Shown: piece after piece, positions 14,430 to 26,451 of the stretch
Layout: every line of letters starts with the position of its first letter
How positions within the stretch are numbered: position 1 is the first letter of the stretch
DNA from: Epiperipatus broadwayi
Taxonomy: Eukaryota > Onychophora > Udeonychophora > Euonychophora > Peripatidae
DNA length: 64,000 nucleotides
Reading direction: 5' to 3'
Assembly (NCBI GenBank): GCA_028023455.1
Contig: JAQFVV010006502.1
Coordinates: 620,001 to 684,000, forward strand
Notes under the pieces: generated by a model
Databases searched by the model: none
Told to the model about the DNA's origin: nothing
The model's input: the letters and a program-made list of their open reading frames with translations, nothing else
Translations under genes and position numbers: made by a program

Positions 14430-14720
14430 TTTAATACTTTTTTCTAAGAGCAAGATTAATTAGAAGCATATAGACATTATGTATTACCACACTGAGTTAA
14501 CTTATAGAATTATCTGCCACTGTCACATGAGCAGTTTCTTTGAATTTTTTTCTTTGCACTTTTTTCTCTCTGTCAAATATTTTGTATTTTTTCATCCAAC
14601 TTATCTGCCTTTTCTTTTCTAGAGATGTTTGTTTTATTTCAATCACTGTTCAACAGAATAATGACTGGTCTCACCAATAAATTTCTGTCCACATTCACAT
14701 GGTATTTCATAGATTCAGTT
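14430..14720 (-). pseudogene. Penelope-type GIY-YIG endonuclease remnant, left arm
   Basis: Minus-strand translation reads GIYEIPCECGQKFIGETS, the GIY...(Y)IG start of a GIY-YIG nuclease with the C-x-C insert typical of Penelope-like elements. Soon after, the catalytic-Arg region is broken by an in-frame stop (VEQ-stop-LK). Downstream Lys-rich sequence matches the right arm. It is a decayed C-terminal piece of an element different from the pair at 57-60 kb, with no reverse transcriptase beside it. The partner copy is inverted at 15010-15290. Confidence 0.7.
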
Positions 14721-15009
14721 TTTGCTTTTTAAGCCTTTCTTGTTTAGGATTTCTTTCAAGTGTGATTATATTGATTGCATATTTTATTTAATTTGTCCAC
14801 TGTTCTTGGTATGAATTGATACATTACAGTGCCAATAATTAATTATTTTTCTTTTTTTTTGTCTTTTTGCTGTCCATCTAAAGTTTTCTTAACGACACTA
14901 AAACAGTTTTCCAAAGCTATGCCACACATTGAAAATTTTGTCTTCTACAAAGTCTATATTTGAAATGCTGAAAAACAAAAATAGCATCTAAAAATAACAT
15001 AAATGTGGA

Positions 15010-15290
15010 AGTATATTGATGAGACCAGTTGCCTTGTTGAACAGTGATTGAAAGAACAGAAACTAATGGTTAGAAAAAAATAGGTGTGTCAATAATAGAA
15101 GATCATGTATGTACTGATGAATATATGTTCATTTGAGAAAATAGAAAAATATTTGATAAAGAGGGGAAAGTACAAAGAAGAAAATTCAAAGAAGCTGCTA
15201 ATAGTGCAATGATAAATAATCCTTTAAGCCAACCCAGTGTGACAATACATAATTTCTGGAAGCCTTTAATTAACTTTGCTCTAAAAATTT
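15010..15290 (+). pseudogene. Penelope-type GIY-YIG endonuclease remnant, right arm
   Basis: Starts at GETS (as DETS) and continues VEQ-stop-LKEQ, sharing that in-frame stop with the left arm. It then reads EDHVCTDEYMFI, which fits the His-containing 'aEH---tgH-I' block of Penelope endonucleases, and FKEAANSAMINNP, which fits the 'KEA--I' glutamate helix. It ends near NFWKPL. Several stops make it dead. The GIY part at the start is missing. Confidence 0.65.
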
Positions 15291-15357
15291 CAAGGAATCA
15301 GGATTTGAATCAATCTTCATAGATAAGAATATGAAATTTCTACTGATTGTTGAAACT

Positions 15358-15449
15358 GACAGAATAGCTTAGTTAATTAGAGTATTGCCATAAAATTTTA
15401 TATTTCAAGAATCTAAAGATATGAATTCGACTCCTATGCTAATATTGTC
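15358..15449 (+). repeat. tRNA-like tail, right arm
   Basis: A 92-nt segment begins GACAGAA-TA-GCTTAGTTAATTAGAG (A-box-like), contains ATGAATTCGACTCC (B-box-like), and ends TATTGTC pairing with the start. It is the same structure as the left-arm tail and lies immediately 3' of an endonuclease remnant. It is read as a tRNA-derived repeat, not a functional tRNA. Confidence 0.55.
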
Positions 15450-15550
15450 ATTGGTCAGAACAGAAATATCTAAAAGTGGTGAAATTTTTTATTAATAACA
15501 TAGTGTAATCTAGTTGTTATTTGTATTTGAAAAGTTTAAATAATGTTTAT

Positions 15551-16599
15551 CACTTATAGCATATTATCATTTAAAGTAAAACATTTATAACTTTTGCTTT
15601 TATCACAATCATTAGATGCAGATGCCAGTTAATTTATATGAACATATTATGTGCATATTATACAATGTATATAAACTTTATCATGATTGACTCATATTGA
15701 AATAAAAAAATATTTGGATAATTTTTTATTTATTTTGAGATTCAGTAGTGTATTGCAGAAGAATTTTCAAATGATAAAAGGCAAAATTCAAAATCAGTAC
15801 CACTTTTATAATAAATAATCATTAACAAGTAGCCATTCCTGAGAAGTGCTGTTATTTTCTAGAATGGGATTAAAGACATTAAAAGTAGCATAATAAATGT
15901 TTCTTTGCTTCTACAGAGGTCATGGATAATTTGTAGATGGACTAATTTATTCTTCATATGAATGCAATCTGTTAGTTATGTTAAAACCAGTTACAATAAA
16001 GATAAATCAATTATTTACTTATTCCAATCTTTTTCTGCATTATAGATACAAGATTTGATTCTCTATTCTAAGTATTAAATATTGTTGATTGTGAATGCAA
16101 TACTTAATTTAATTTCTTTTTTAAATATGTTAGAACTGCATGAAAATAGCATATGCACTATATTGTTCATTTATTTAAATGAAACCAGCAATGATGTCCT
16201 GAAAGATTTTTTTATTGGAAAAGTTCATAAACTTTAAAATATTAAAGATAAAAAAATAGTGCAATAATTTTTTTTTTATATAAGTAGTGGATATAATTTA
16301 TAATAATTTTATATTGAGATAATTTTTCAATGTATATATTTTTAGAACAGCTTATAAACTTTAAAAAACATTGTCCAGCACACCTTTTGATTCTTTAAGA
16401 TTGCACCTAATTGTGAGTATATTGTGGTGCTGATTTAAAAAATGGCATTAGTTTTTTCTCTATCAACTATAATTTTGAAATTACAATATAACCATTTTGT
16501 ACATAACTCTAGCTTGTCATCTATAAAAATACAATAAGTATTCTTGCGATTGTGTTATAATTTCAAAAAATATTGATGCTATTATTGTTAATTTAATAA
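15551..16599. other. AT-rich non-coding stretch
   Basis: No gene or recognised repeat. Confidence 0.5.
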
Positions 16600-16993
16600 T
16601 ATTTTCAATATTTGCATTTTAAAACATAGTATATAAAACAAATATATATTATTAAATCATTTTATAATAGAAGAGCATAATTTTATAAAATATATCATTT
16701 ATTCAATAGATAAGAAATATCATTTATAGAAATTTCTAGCTTAAGATTTAAAGAATATATCTGTTTGGATTTGGAACAGCTATATTTTTTTATGTGGGTA
16801 TTTCATTTTTTATAGCATAACTTTTTCAGAGTTTTTATGAATTAGAGAATCTTTCTTTTTAATTTCTGCTTCAGTCATTAATGTTTGTTGGAAAGCAACT
16901 TAATTATTCAATATTGAATATTGAAATAATTGAGAGAGTGCAAATCTCTCAAGCGCTTATGACTACAACTAGCCAATCAAATCTTAAGCACTG
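16600..16993 (+). repeat. Duplicated flank of LTR element, left copy
   Basis: About 394 bp nearly identical to 22622-23010, including TTCAATATTGAATATTGAA, GAGAGTGCAAATCTCTCAAG and CAGCCAATCAAATCTTAAGC-like blocks. It stops at the exact LTR edge (16994), whereas the right copy continues into GGGACAGAGAATTTAATAAG. The junction bases CACTG are not repeated after the right LTR, so this is not a simple insertion. Confidence 0.85.
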
Positions 16994-19345
16994 TGTAAGC
17001 ATCTACCCATATTATTGTTGCATAATTTATGCACGTATATGATCTCTCCTGCAGCTTCGAGTAAGTATATTTATGAGCATGGGTTTAATCCCATCTCAAG
17101 TGCCAATCTTACACTTTGATAAGAATTATACTCATCGAAAACATAAATAAGGGTTCTGAATATATATATCTAGGGTAGTGCGTCCAGACTAGCACAATCT
17201 CAAGGTCTGGGGAACATGGTCTAAGTAGAGAACAAGTCAAAGACAATTCCCAATTACATCACATATCTATGTATACTACACTATAATTTACCCATTATAA
17301 ATCTATTATTCTAGCCCAGAAGTTATAACAAAATTAAGCTATATGCTACTGCACTAGTTGCCATTAAATTCTAAGTTTTATACACGCATATACATATCTT
17401 AACCCTTTTCCCGCCTCTTACGAGGCTCCTCGTAGACATCTGACATCACTCTAACTCTGCGAGTTTTTATACAAAAATATTCGTTCAATATGTTTTTAAA
17501 TAGGTTTTTAAAAGCTCTATAAGATGGTGCCCTCTTCCGAATTCTTTTACAAGTAAAAAATAAAAAAAAACTGCATTTAAAGCTAAACAAAGAAAGAAGC
17601 TTATTGGTGATTGGCTCTCAGCCGGTTCTCAGCTGACAAATAAATTCTGATTGGCTGGAAAAAACAAAGAAACCACCTGATCAAAGAAAATAAAGATAAA
17701 CGCTGAGATTTTCATTTCGAATGTGATTTAAGTATTAAAAAAAGGATAATTTGACAAATTAAAAATAATTTTTAAAAAATAAACTAAAAAAACAAAATTA
17801 TTTTCGAAAAATATCGAAGATTTTTGTAAAAATATTGAAGCTGTAGTAAAAAGAAATATTTACTTTTCTATAACGTAAAAGTCGATCTTTTTGTTTATAT
17901 TATAGCTTTTATGTTGCCGAAATTGAATATTTTAGAATAAATAAATAGCAATTTATTTTTGAAAGAACTTTCGTTCTCTTCATAACCTGAAAAATTAATA
18001 ATATACTTTTTATAAACGTATCTGAGTTGAATTTAATATTATAGGCGAATATGTTTTAACAATAGGCTTTGTCTTCAGTTTGTGAGTTGGCCAATTAAAA
18101 GATTTGATTTTTACCTCATACAACCAATAATATAATTAGCGGTTAAAAGGTTAATATTCATGCGCACAACCCATTTATTTTGATACACATATATATGATT
18201 CATATACATATCAACGAAATAATGCAATTATACATCACAGTTGATGTTTTTATTTTATTTAATTTAAACAAGATTTATCATGGTATTTAATATAGAAGTA
18301 ACACGAGTCCCTTCATTACTACGCATTTTTTTAACACATATATAGAGAAAAGGTCAATTTACCTTAATTACGCTTGATTGTCCACATGGTCAAAGCTAAC
18401 AGTTCACACATTTATAATTCTAAAGAAATACTGGCCTTATTGATATTTGTCGATCCTAAGGATGGTACACAGTTCCAATGTGATACGCCGAATAATTTAT
18501 CATAGAGGTGGAGTAGATGATTTCACTCACTTAAGAGGTCCAAGTTGTCGAAGGTACTTCGCTGCCATTACACTTGATAGATTTTAAACAGTGAATTTAA
18601 TAAATCTGATTCAGGTGAGTTCTACAATAACAATCCACTAGACCGGTTTGATGAAACTCACACTATTTAGTTACCCCAACATTTTGATGGGAATATTACT
18701 AAAACTTCTAAATTACTTATATGTTAATACAATCTGAAATCCATGCCATGTCTTTCTCTTTCTTTCTAATCACCACCATCTTTTTAAGAGAGCCAAAATA
18801 GTTCTTTTGTTTTACACTCTTTAACTTTGCCTTTTCCCTTGTATATTCGTACGCTGCTAACCAGATCTTCTATTGTTTCAGAATACCAATGTGACCAGTT
18901 CTCAGACTTCTAGATGACAGGGTCATTAATTCAAACTGCCCGCAGCAACTAATTCATTCTATTTCTGTAGCTTTATATGTTCAATAGATTCATTAAGAAA
19001 CACGTGTTACCACTAATATTATTAAAATGTAGAATTTAAAAAAATTAACAAACAACAAAATATATATGTATAATCAATAACAAATTTATACAACTCCGTA
19101 TATAATTGCCTCTCATCAATACCACATATAACCGTTAATATATATACACACTTTACAATAACACATATACAACTATATTTATATAAGCATACCGTCCATC
19201 CTTTAACAGAGTATGTATTACTTTCACACTCTTTGTAACAAGGTTTGAATGATTATTTATACATCTTTTTGCATATACACAGTCATTTCATATCAACACT
19301 TGCAATTAACACTCTATATTGCATTATCTCTTGTATTCGAACCCA
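16994..19345 (-). repeat. 3' LTR (left), with nested MITE
   Basis: Starts TGTAAGCATC and ends CGAACCCA on the plus strand. Without the 752 bp added by the nested MITE and its duplicated TTAA at 17399-18154 it is about 1.6 kb and collinear with 20916-22616. Confidence 0.85.
17403..18150. mobile_element. piggyBac-like MITE in the left LTR
   Basis: Flanked by TTAA on both sides (17399-17402 and 18151-18154). The ends are CCCTTTTCCCGC and, inverted, CCTTTTAACCGC (9 of 12 matching). The right LTR carries the empty site with one TTAA between ATACATATC and CATTCATGCG, so the boundaries are exact. TTAA targets and CCC-starting termini are piggyBac hallmarks. An open frame of 63 codons at 17399-17590 (minus) runs into the terminus and matches no transposase domain I know, so mobility would need a transposase from elsewhere. 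Confidence 0.85.
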
Positions 19346-19875
19346 TCTGTTACCTACCCCCTGGTGCAATAGTCTTCAAATATCTTCTGTATATTTGAAT
19401 GCTTCTTAAATGAGTCTTCCCTATCCTTTATTTCCTTTGGTACCACCTTTCTGTTTCGGTGGCCATGGTCCCTTTCCTTGGTCGAACTTTGGCTTATCTG
19501 GTGGACGATGAGCTTCCGGTTCATATTGCCATCTCAGTCTGTGACTATCATCACTGCCTTTTCTATGTGCAGCACCATGTCCTTCTTCCATCCCAAACTT
19601 AATACTTTGCTCATCTTGAACTTCCTTCCCTCACTTCAACGGTATGTTATGGTCATATATACTCGTGTCCAGAGCATTAAGCAACTCTGCCACTTCTCTG
19701 GTGGATGCCTTCCTCACCCCCAACCTTATTCTTTCCACATTCATAGGCATATTGTGCCTTACAATTCGAATGATATGGCTTTCTGATAAATGACATGCAT
19801 CCATGTCCCCAGTCTCACCACTTGGTGATGAAAAAAGTGAGAGAAATTTTATTTTTTCCCTTCCTCATATTTCTC

Positions 19876-20400
19876 TCACATCACTTGGTACTGCATGAGT
19901 TCCTGGTGGTCTTCCGACCAGAAAGTCTCTCGTATCTTCTTCTGGTACTCCTCGAAGATTGTGGGCTGTTGGAACAATGAGTCCCACCATGCTTGGGCAT
20001 TCCCGCTTAGATGGGTGTATGATAACACCAATTTACCTTTCTCTGGCATGGGATTCATGCCAAAGTATCTTTGTAGGCTTCGCAGATGTTCCATGGGAGC
20101 TTCCCCCATTTGGCCTTAAAACTGCTGTATCTTTAAGAAGTGGTTCACGTGGGTGTGTATTGCCATACCCATACATTTACCCATATGCTCCAGTCTTTCA
20201 GTCTCACTAGCCTTCGGCCTCTGTTTTATATTCTTCTCTCTTTTCTCTAAACTTTCTTCTACTTCTTTATCATCAGACCTCTCCACCCTTTCCTTGCTTT
20301 CTATCCATAGTCTCTGTTTTATTTCCTGAAATCTCAGTTCGAACCTCTCATCCATTTCCTGAAATCGGACTTCTAGACTTTCTAATTTTTCTAAAATCCT
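19876..20400 (-). pseudogene. gag: Gag-like protein remnant (Retrotrans_gag type)
   Basis: The minus-strand frame first shows a charged, coiled-coil-like segment with repeats of (R/E)FQE around VRFQEMDERFELRFQEIKQR. It then gives a capsid-like part: YTHLSGNAQAWWDSLF and a following F--Y-KKIRETF, which fit the W---F..F pattern of Ty3/Gypsy-type gag. An in-frame TAA at 20116-20118 separates the two parts, a TGA at 19876-19878 ends the second, and TAA-TAG precede the first. No zinc knuckle was found. Gag would package element RNA into particles; this copy cannot make an intact one. Confidence 0.75.
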
Positions 20401-20905
20401 CTATTACATTTAACTTTTTTCTCTTCCATCGCCTTCTGCTTTTCCCCTTTCTGTTTATTTTTTGGCTTTATTTTCTCTCTATTACTATTTTAATTATGTG
20501 CCAGGCTCATCACCTCAGCTTCCAGTAGTCCACTGCATAACCCACCTGATAGACCTTCATCCGTCATTACTATCATATGGAATATTGTTTTATAATATCC
20601 CAATGTAAGATAAAATTCTTTAAACCCCTATTTTATAAACCATGACTTTATATATATATCACAGAACAGACATCAATGCTACTTTCCCCTCTGTCCACTT
20701 GAGAACTTTTCTATACGTATATTCACACATCGCAAAATATGCCCATTTACTATATTTGCAATATGTGTTTAAACTCTTTCTGTTTTCTCTATCGCTTTTT
20801 TTTTTTAAAAAAAAAATTCTCCAACTCTCGTTTGAAAGCTCTTTTTTCATTACATTAAGATGCCCTTTTAATGCCTGTTCACCACTATTCGCAGCCCTGT
20901 TCATT

Positions 20906-20914
20906 GGGTCACCA
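20906..20914 (-). promoter_or_regulatory. Candidate primer binding site
   Basis: On the minus strand TGGTGACCC starts one base after the end of the 5' LTR. It matches the sequence expected opposite the 3' end of a tRNA-Trp (CCA plus GGGUCA). Nine bases is a short match, so the tRNA assignment is tentative, but the spacing is right. Confidence 0.6.
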
Positions 20915-20915
20915 T

Positions 20916-22616
20916 TGTAAGCATCTACCCATATTATTGTTGCATAATTTATGCATGTATATGATCTCTCCCGCAGCTTTGAGTAAGTATATATATGAGC
21001 ATGGGTGTAATCCCATCTCAAGCGCCAATTTTACACTTTGATAAGAATTATACTCATCAAAAACATAAGTAAGGGTTCTGAATATATATATCTAGGGTAG
21101 CGTGTCCTGACTAGCTCAATCTCAAGGTCTGAGGAACATAGTCTAACTAGAGAACAAAGCAAAGGCAATTCCCGATTATGTCACTTATATCTACGTATAC
21201 TACACTATAATTTACCCGTTATAAATCTATTACTCTAGCCCAGAAGTTATAACAAAATTAAGCTATATGCTACTGCACTAGTTGCCATTAAATTCTAAGT
21301 TTTATACACGCATATACATATCTTAACATTCATGCGCACAACCCATTTATTTCGATACACACATATGTGATTCATATATATATATATCAATGAAATAATA
21401 CAATTATACATCAGAGTTGTTTATTTAATGTTTTTATTTTATTTAATTTAAACAAGATTTATCATGGTATTTAATATAGAAGTAACATGAATCCCTTCAT
21501 TACTACACATTTATTGAACTCATATATAAAGAAAAGGTCAATTTACCTTAATTACGATTGATTGTCCACGTGGTCAAAGCTAACAGTTCGCACATTTATA
21601 ATTCTAAAGAAATACTGGCCTTATTGATATTTGTCGATTGTAAGGATGGTAAACAGTTCCAATGTGATATGCCGAATAGTTTATCATAGAGGTGAAGTAG
21701 ATGATTTCACTCGCTTAAGAGGTCCAAGTTGTCGAAGGTACTTCGCCACCATTACACTTGATAGATTTTAAACAGCGAATTTAATAAATCTGATTTAGGT
21801 GAGTTCTACAATAACAATCCACTAGACCGGTTTGATGAAACTCACACTATTTAGTTACCCCAACATTTTGATGGGAATATTACTAAAACTTTTTAATTAC
21901 TTGTATGTTAATACAATCCAAAATCCGTGCCACGTCTTTCTCTTTCCTTCTAATCACCACTATCTTTTTAAGAGAGCCAAAATAGTTCTTTTGTTTTACA
22001 CTCTTTAACCTTGCATTTTCCCTTGTATATTCATATGCTGCTGACCAGATCTTCTATTGTTTCAGAATACCAACGTGACCAGTTCTCAGACTTTTAGATG
22101 ACAGAGTCATTAATTCAAACTGCCCACAGCAACTAATTCATTCTATTTCTGTAGCTTTATATGTTCAATAGATTCATCAAGAAACATGTGTTACCACTAA
22201 TATTATTAAAATGTAGAATTTAAAAAAATTAACAAACAACAATATATATATGTATAATCAATAACAAATTTATACAACTCCGTATATAATTGCCTCTCGT
22301 CAATCCCACATATAACCGTTAATAGATATACACACCTTATAATAACACACATACAACTATATTTATATAAGCATACTGTCCATCCTTTAACAGATTATGT
22401 ATTATGTTCACACTCTTTGTAACAGGGTTCAAATGACATACAACTATATTTATATAAGCATACTGTCCATCCTTTAACAGATTATGTATTATGTTCACAC
22501 TCTTTGTAACAGGGTTCAAATGACTATTTATACATCTTTTCGCATATACACAGTCATTTCATATCAACACTCGCAATTAATACTCTATATTGCATTATCT
22601 CTTGTATTCGAACCCC
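20916..22616 (-). repeat. 5' LTR (right)
   Basis: Collinear with the left LTR but without the MITE. It contains an 87-bp tandem duplication at about 22350-22523, where the left LTR has one copy. Its outer end reads CGAACCCC where the left copy has CGAACCCA. Confidence 0.85.
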
Positions 22617-22618
22617 GA

Positions 22619-23010
22619 TTGTCAATATTTGCAATTTAAAACATAGTATATAAAACAAATATATATTATTAAATCACTTTATAATAGAAGAGCATAATTT
22701 ATAAAATATATCATTTATTCAATAGATAAGAAATATCATTTATAGAAATTTCTAGTTTAAGATTTAAAGAATATATCTGTTTGGATTTTCAACAGCTATA
22801 TTTTTTATGTGAGTATTTCATTTTTTATAGCATAACTTTTTCAACGTTTTTATGAATTAGAGAATCTTTCTTTTTAATTTCTGCTTCAGTCATTAATGTT
22901 TGTTGGAAAGCAACTTAATTATTCAATATTGAATATTGAAATAATTAAGAGAGTGCAAATCTCTCAAGCGCTTATGACTACAACCAGCCAATCAAATCTT
23001 AAGCACTGGG
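22619..23010 (+). repeat. Duplicated flank of LTR element, right copy
   Basis: Nearly identical to 16600-16993 and begins directly after the right LTR. Here the sequence continues uninterrupted into 23011-23140, which the left copy lacks. Confidence 0.85.
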
Positions 23011-23450
23011 ACAGAGAATTTAATAAGAAAAGAGCAGTTCACTCTCTTCTTTACTTGTCTTAATATATATCCAAGCCAGTCCAAAGTACTTATATTTGAA
23101 AGCATGAATCTTAAATATCATCACACTTAATTCACTGAGTTCAAATTATAAACATACAGCGTGAAATCTTTCGATTCTGTAGTTTTTCGATGTTTTTTAA
23201 ATTTGCAGCAATATATGTAAATAATATTATTTTTATAAAGTGTAGTCGATATTGAAATATTTGAGAGAGTGCAAATCTCTCAAGGGCTTATGACTACAAC
23301 CAGCCAATCAAATCTTAAGCACTGGGACAGAGAATTTAATAAGAAAAGAGTGGTTCACTCTCTTCTTGTCTTAATATATATCCAAGCCAGTCCAAAGTAC
23401 TTATATTTGAAAGCATGAATCTTAAATATCATCACACTTAATTCCCAAGC
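22949..23450 (+). repeat. Local direct duplication (~190 bp, two copies)
   Basis: 22949-23140 and 23266-23450 share GAGAGTGCAAATCTCTCAAG through CATCACACTTAATTC with few differences. The intervening 125 bp is unique. The family therefore occurs three times locally, counting the truncated copy ending at 16993. Confidence 0.85.
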
Positions 23451-25982
23451 TTTATAATTGAAGAACTGTTGTGTTATATATTTTAAAATAGTTTTTGGCA
23501 AACAAAACAGATATCATGCATTATATGTAATCTTGTTCACTGATTATGTGAGAAATGAATTATTTATAAACTGACTGATTTGAAGACCATCAAAAATTTA
23601 TATTTCAAGCCTTTATATGCTTAGTCATAACTCAAAGCACAAAGTGTGTTAATTAAATAGCCTTCAATAAATTGTTTTACCAAGATTAGCTTAATATAGA
23701 ATGATATAACAATAATTTATTTTAATCAACCAAAGGTATATTTATTGTGTTTTGTGTCGAATCACCATAATTTTTGTTCAAAATTCAAATTTTTCTTAAT
23801 CAATGAAAAATTTTGATTTTGCTGTTCTAAAGAAATGAAAGTCAAGAAGGAAAAAATAACCATTTCTAAATCAATGCAACACTCATTGATATTGTTAATA
23901 ATTTATCTTTTCCAAGATTAGAAAAATTTTATTATAATTTTCCATGATACTTTTAGATTGACCATTTGTAATTGAGTTGGATTTATGATTTTTCAAAAAA
24001 AACAAACAAATAAAGCAACTACGTTTGAATATTTCAATAAAAAGGCATCACTTGTTTTGCATCTATTTTTATTTAAGTAGTATTTTTTCAAGAGCTCACC
24101 AAATTTTAGGCAACTTGTCTTTCTATTTCTCTATTTCTTCAAATGATATGTACAATATTTACATATGGGATGGACATTAAAGAATGATTTTGGCTTTCAA
24201 AATTATTACTAAAATAACAAGTTTACAAATATGTTTTCTTTAAAATTTCTTTTAGGTTGTGCACAACGTAAATATAGTAAAATACAATTGCTTGTTTCAA
24301 GTGTTGTCTTCATAAGAAAGTCACAATATTTTTTCAATGTGAAAAAATAAAAAAAAATCATTAACTTTTTACATAAAAATCATTGATAAATCACAAAAAA
24401 TATGTAATCAATGCAAAATTTGACTTATTTTAAATATAACTCCAAACATGAGTAATTATTATGGAATCTTGCTTAATTAGAATGAAAGCATAATATAACA
24501 TCAGAAGTAACCTAACTTTCTTATAGTTGATAAATTATTCCAAAATGTCCATAAAATAGCATTAAAAACAAAATAATCAAATATCAACTAAAATTTAAAA
24601 ATCTAAAGAAACTATGGGTACTTACATAGACCTACTATGGGTTCTTATGTAAACCTGCTGCCTATGTTTGTAATGGCATATAACGTTCTCCAATGGGGGT
24701 GTGTGTGCATGTTTTTGATGACAAAAAGTCATAGTTGTGTCATTTTAATATGACACATTAAAAAGTCACAACTTTCAAAAATGTATCAAAAAGTCACAAC
24801 TATGGCATTCTGCATCACAAACACCTTCCTCCTTCCCTGCTGAAAAAGGTACAGCATTCTGCCATTGCGAACATGTACGGCAGATCTAACACATAACTAC
24901 CAAACTATATTTCCTCTTAAAGATTAGGGGCATAATACAAACTTAAAAAAATTTTGAAATCAGTGCCCAATTATGTTCAAGCAAAGATAAAAAAAATATT
25001 CATCTGAGTAATTTTATTACTTTTTATTGACTAACTAAGTTTACTCAGTAATATGTTGATAAAATTTTTTGATTTTTTGTAAAAACTACACTAACTTAAA
25101 TTTTAGAACTTTAATATTTTTATTGACAAAATAAAGTAAATTAGAATTTAAATTTTTTTTGTAATGAATAGATTTATATTAAAATTTTAAATATATGGTT
25201 TCAAAATGTAATGTATACTATTTTATGCACAATATCATTTAATAGCTTTTAATCATTTATATTTATAAAAAATTCTTTTTATTTGCTAACATTAATAATT
25301 CTTTAACATATCATTTAAAATCTTGTGTTAGATATCCATGGGCCTTTTAATAATCCTATTTCACTGATTAAATATTACAATCTGTACTTTGGGATTAATG
25401 CTGTTGTGAGATCATCATTCTGACAGAATTATTCTAATTTTGTGAATATATTTGGAAGTATCACTTAGGTTTAGTAAACTTTATATTTAAAAATGAGGCT
25501 TTGATTTCAAGTTAATTAAAATAAATTATTATTAATACAATATAAATAAAAAAAAATTGAATTTTGCTTTTGTTTCTTAATTTTTTTATCCAAAATTGTT
25601 TTTATTTATATTGTATTCATAATATTTTTAATTAGATAACTTGAATTCAAATACTCATTTTATTAAATATAATATTTGTATTCATAATATGTTTTTAAAA
25701 TTAAGTTGAATTCACAAACTATAAAGTTTGCTAATCTTTAAAAAAAACAATGTAAAGCATTATAATAATTAGCACCAAATGATTAGTTCATAGCAAAACT
25801 AATATCAAAGTATCGTAGAACTTGTACTTAAGTGTAAATAATTTGAAAGCATTTTATTTTAATTTTTTATAAATAAACAATTTAAAACAATTCAAACTTA
25901 ATGGGAATCAAAATAGGTACAAAGGAAACAATTTGTTTTTAATTGCATATCTCACATAAGAGTTCTACTATAATATTTCACA
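23451..25982. other. AT-rich non-coding stretch
   Basis: No gene is recognised. A short inverted pair (CATAGTTGTG at about 24731 and CACAACTATG at about 24797) is the only structure noted. Confidence 0.5.
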
Positions 25983-26150
25983 AGATATTTCTGCTATAAG
26001 TTAAAATATATACCTCTTATGTATATATCATATTTAGTTTGTGTATATAATAATACAGTGTGTATATATTGTAAATAAATTTCACTTCATACATATAATT
26101 TGATTTTAAATCAATATTATTAAATATTTCAGTAGTAAATTAATATATAT
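25983..26150 (+). repeat. Dispersed repeat R, copy 3
   Basis: Begins GATATTTCTGCTATAAGTTA and matches 7299-7488 in order through TAATTTGATTTTAAATCAAT to AGTAAATTAATATATA. As at 4-5 kb, it lies beside a family F foldback. Confidence 0.65.
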
Positions 26151-26451
26151 ATATATTCACTCTTAATGTATATATTATATTTAGTATGTGTATATAATTA
26201 TATATGTATAATAAAACAGTAACTAAGATTTCTATTTAAAATTGTTTGATAGTTTTCATTTTTATATTAAAGCAGATGTTTAAAAAAAATGCTAAAGAAA
26301 ATTCTCAATCATTGTTTTAAAAAATTATCAGGAATTTTTTTTTGTTTCGCAATCATTTTAAATAATGTGGATTTTCTAGTTTAGTTATTTTTTTAAAAAC
26401 AATTGCTTTAAAATAAAACTAAAAACTTTCAAACAATTTAAAATAGAAAAC

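Larger units (their letters stand above)
14100..15550. mobile_element. Inverted pair of Penelope EN remnants with tRNA-like tails
   Basis: Left arm (about 14100-14800, read minus) and right arm (about 15005-15550, read plus) are inverted, diverged copies. Each runs from an endonuclease remnant to a 3' segment with a tRNA-like block. The coding-sense 5' ends face the centre (about 14800-15005) and the 3' ends point outward. Arm identity is clearly lower than in the pair at 57-60 kb, so this insertion is older. Confidence 0.65.
19346..20915 (-). other. Internal region of gag-only LTR element
   Basis: About 1.57 kb between the LTRs. Its minus-strand first half holds the gag remnant. The part nearest the left LTR keeps coding-like composition but many stops; in it I see no protease DTG, RT YXDD or integrase motif. 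A small inverted repeat (GTGAGAGAAAT with ATTTCTCTCAC) lies at 19838-19879. Confidence 0.6.
16994..22616 (-). mobile_element. LTR retrotransposon, gag only
   Basis: Two long direct repeats (16994-19345 and 20916-22616) begin TGTAAGCATCTACCC on the plus strand, and the left one ends CA. The internal part is only about 1.57 kb and holds a minus-strand gag-like region with no protease, RT, RNase H or integrase. A primer-binding-site match sits beside the right repeat, so the element reads on the minus strand with the right repeat as 5' LTR. This layout fits a non-autonomous TR-GAG-like element dependent on a partner for pol. The LTRs differ by many substitutions, a nested MITE (left) and an 87-bp tandem duplication (right), so it is not recent. 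Confidence 0.8.

Noticed and set aside
14261-15449. Functional tRNA genes
   Set aside because: The boxes and acceptor pairing are recognisable, but the anticodon arm is not convincing and both copies are in transposon tails.
17399-17590. 63-codon minus-strand frame as a possible piggyBac transposase piece
   Set aside because: It runs into the MITE terminus and contains no recognisable transposase motif; it is kept only as a note under the MITE.
20659-21021. 120-codon minus-strand frame at the LTR boundary
   Set aside because: It crosses the LTR edge and the primer binding site, so it is chance openness rather than a gene.
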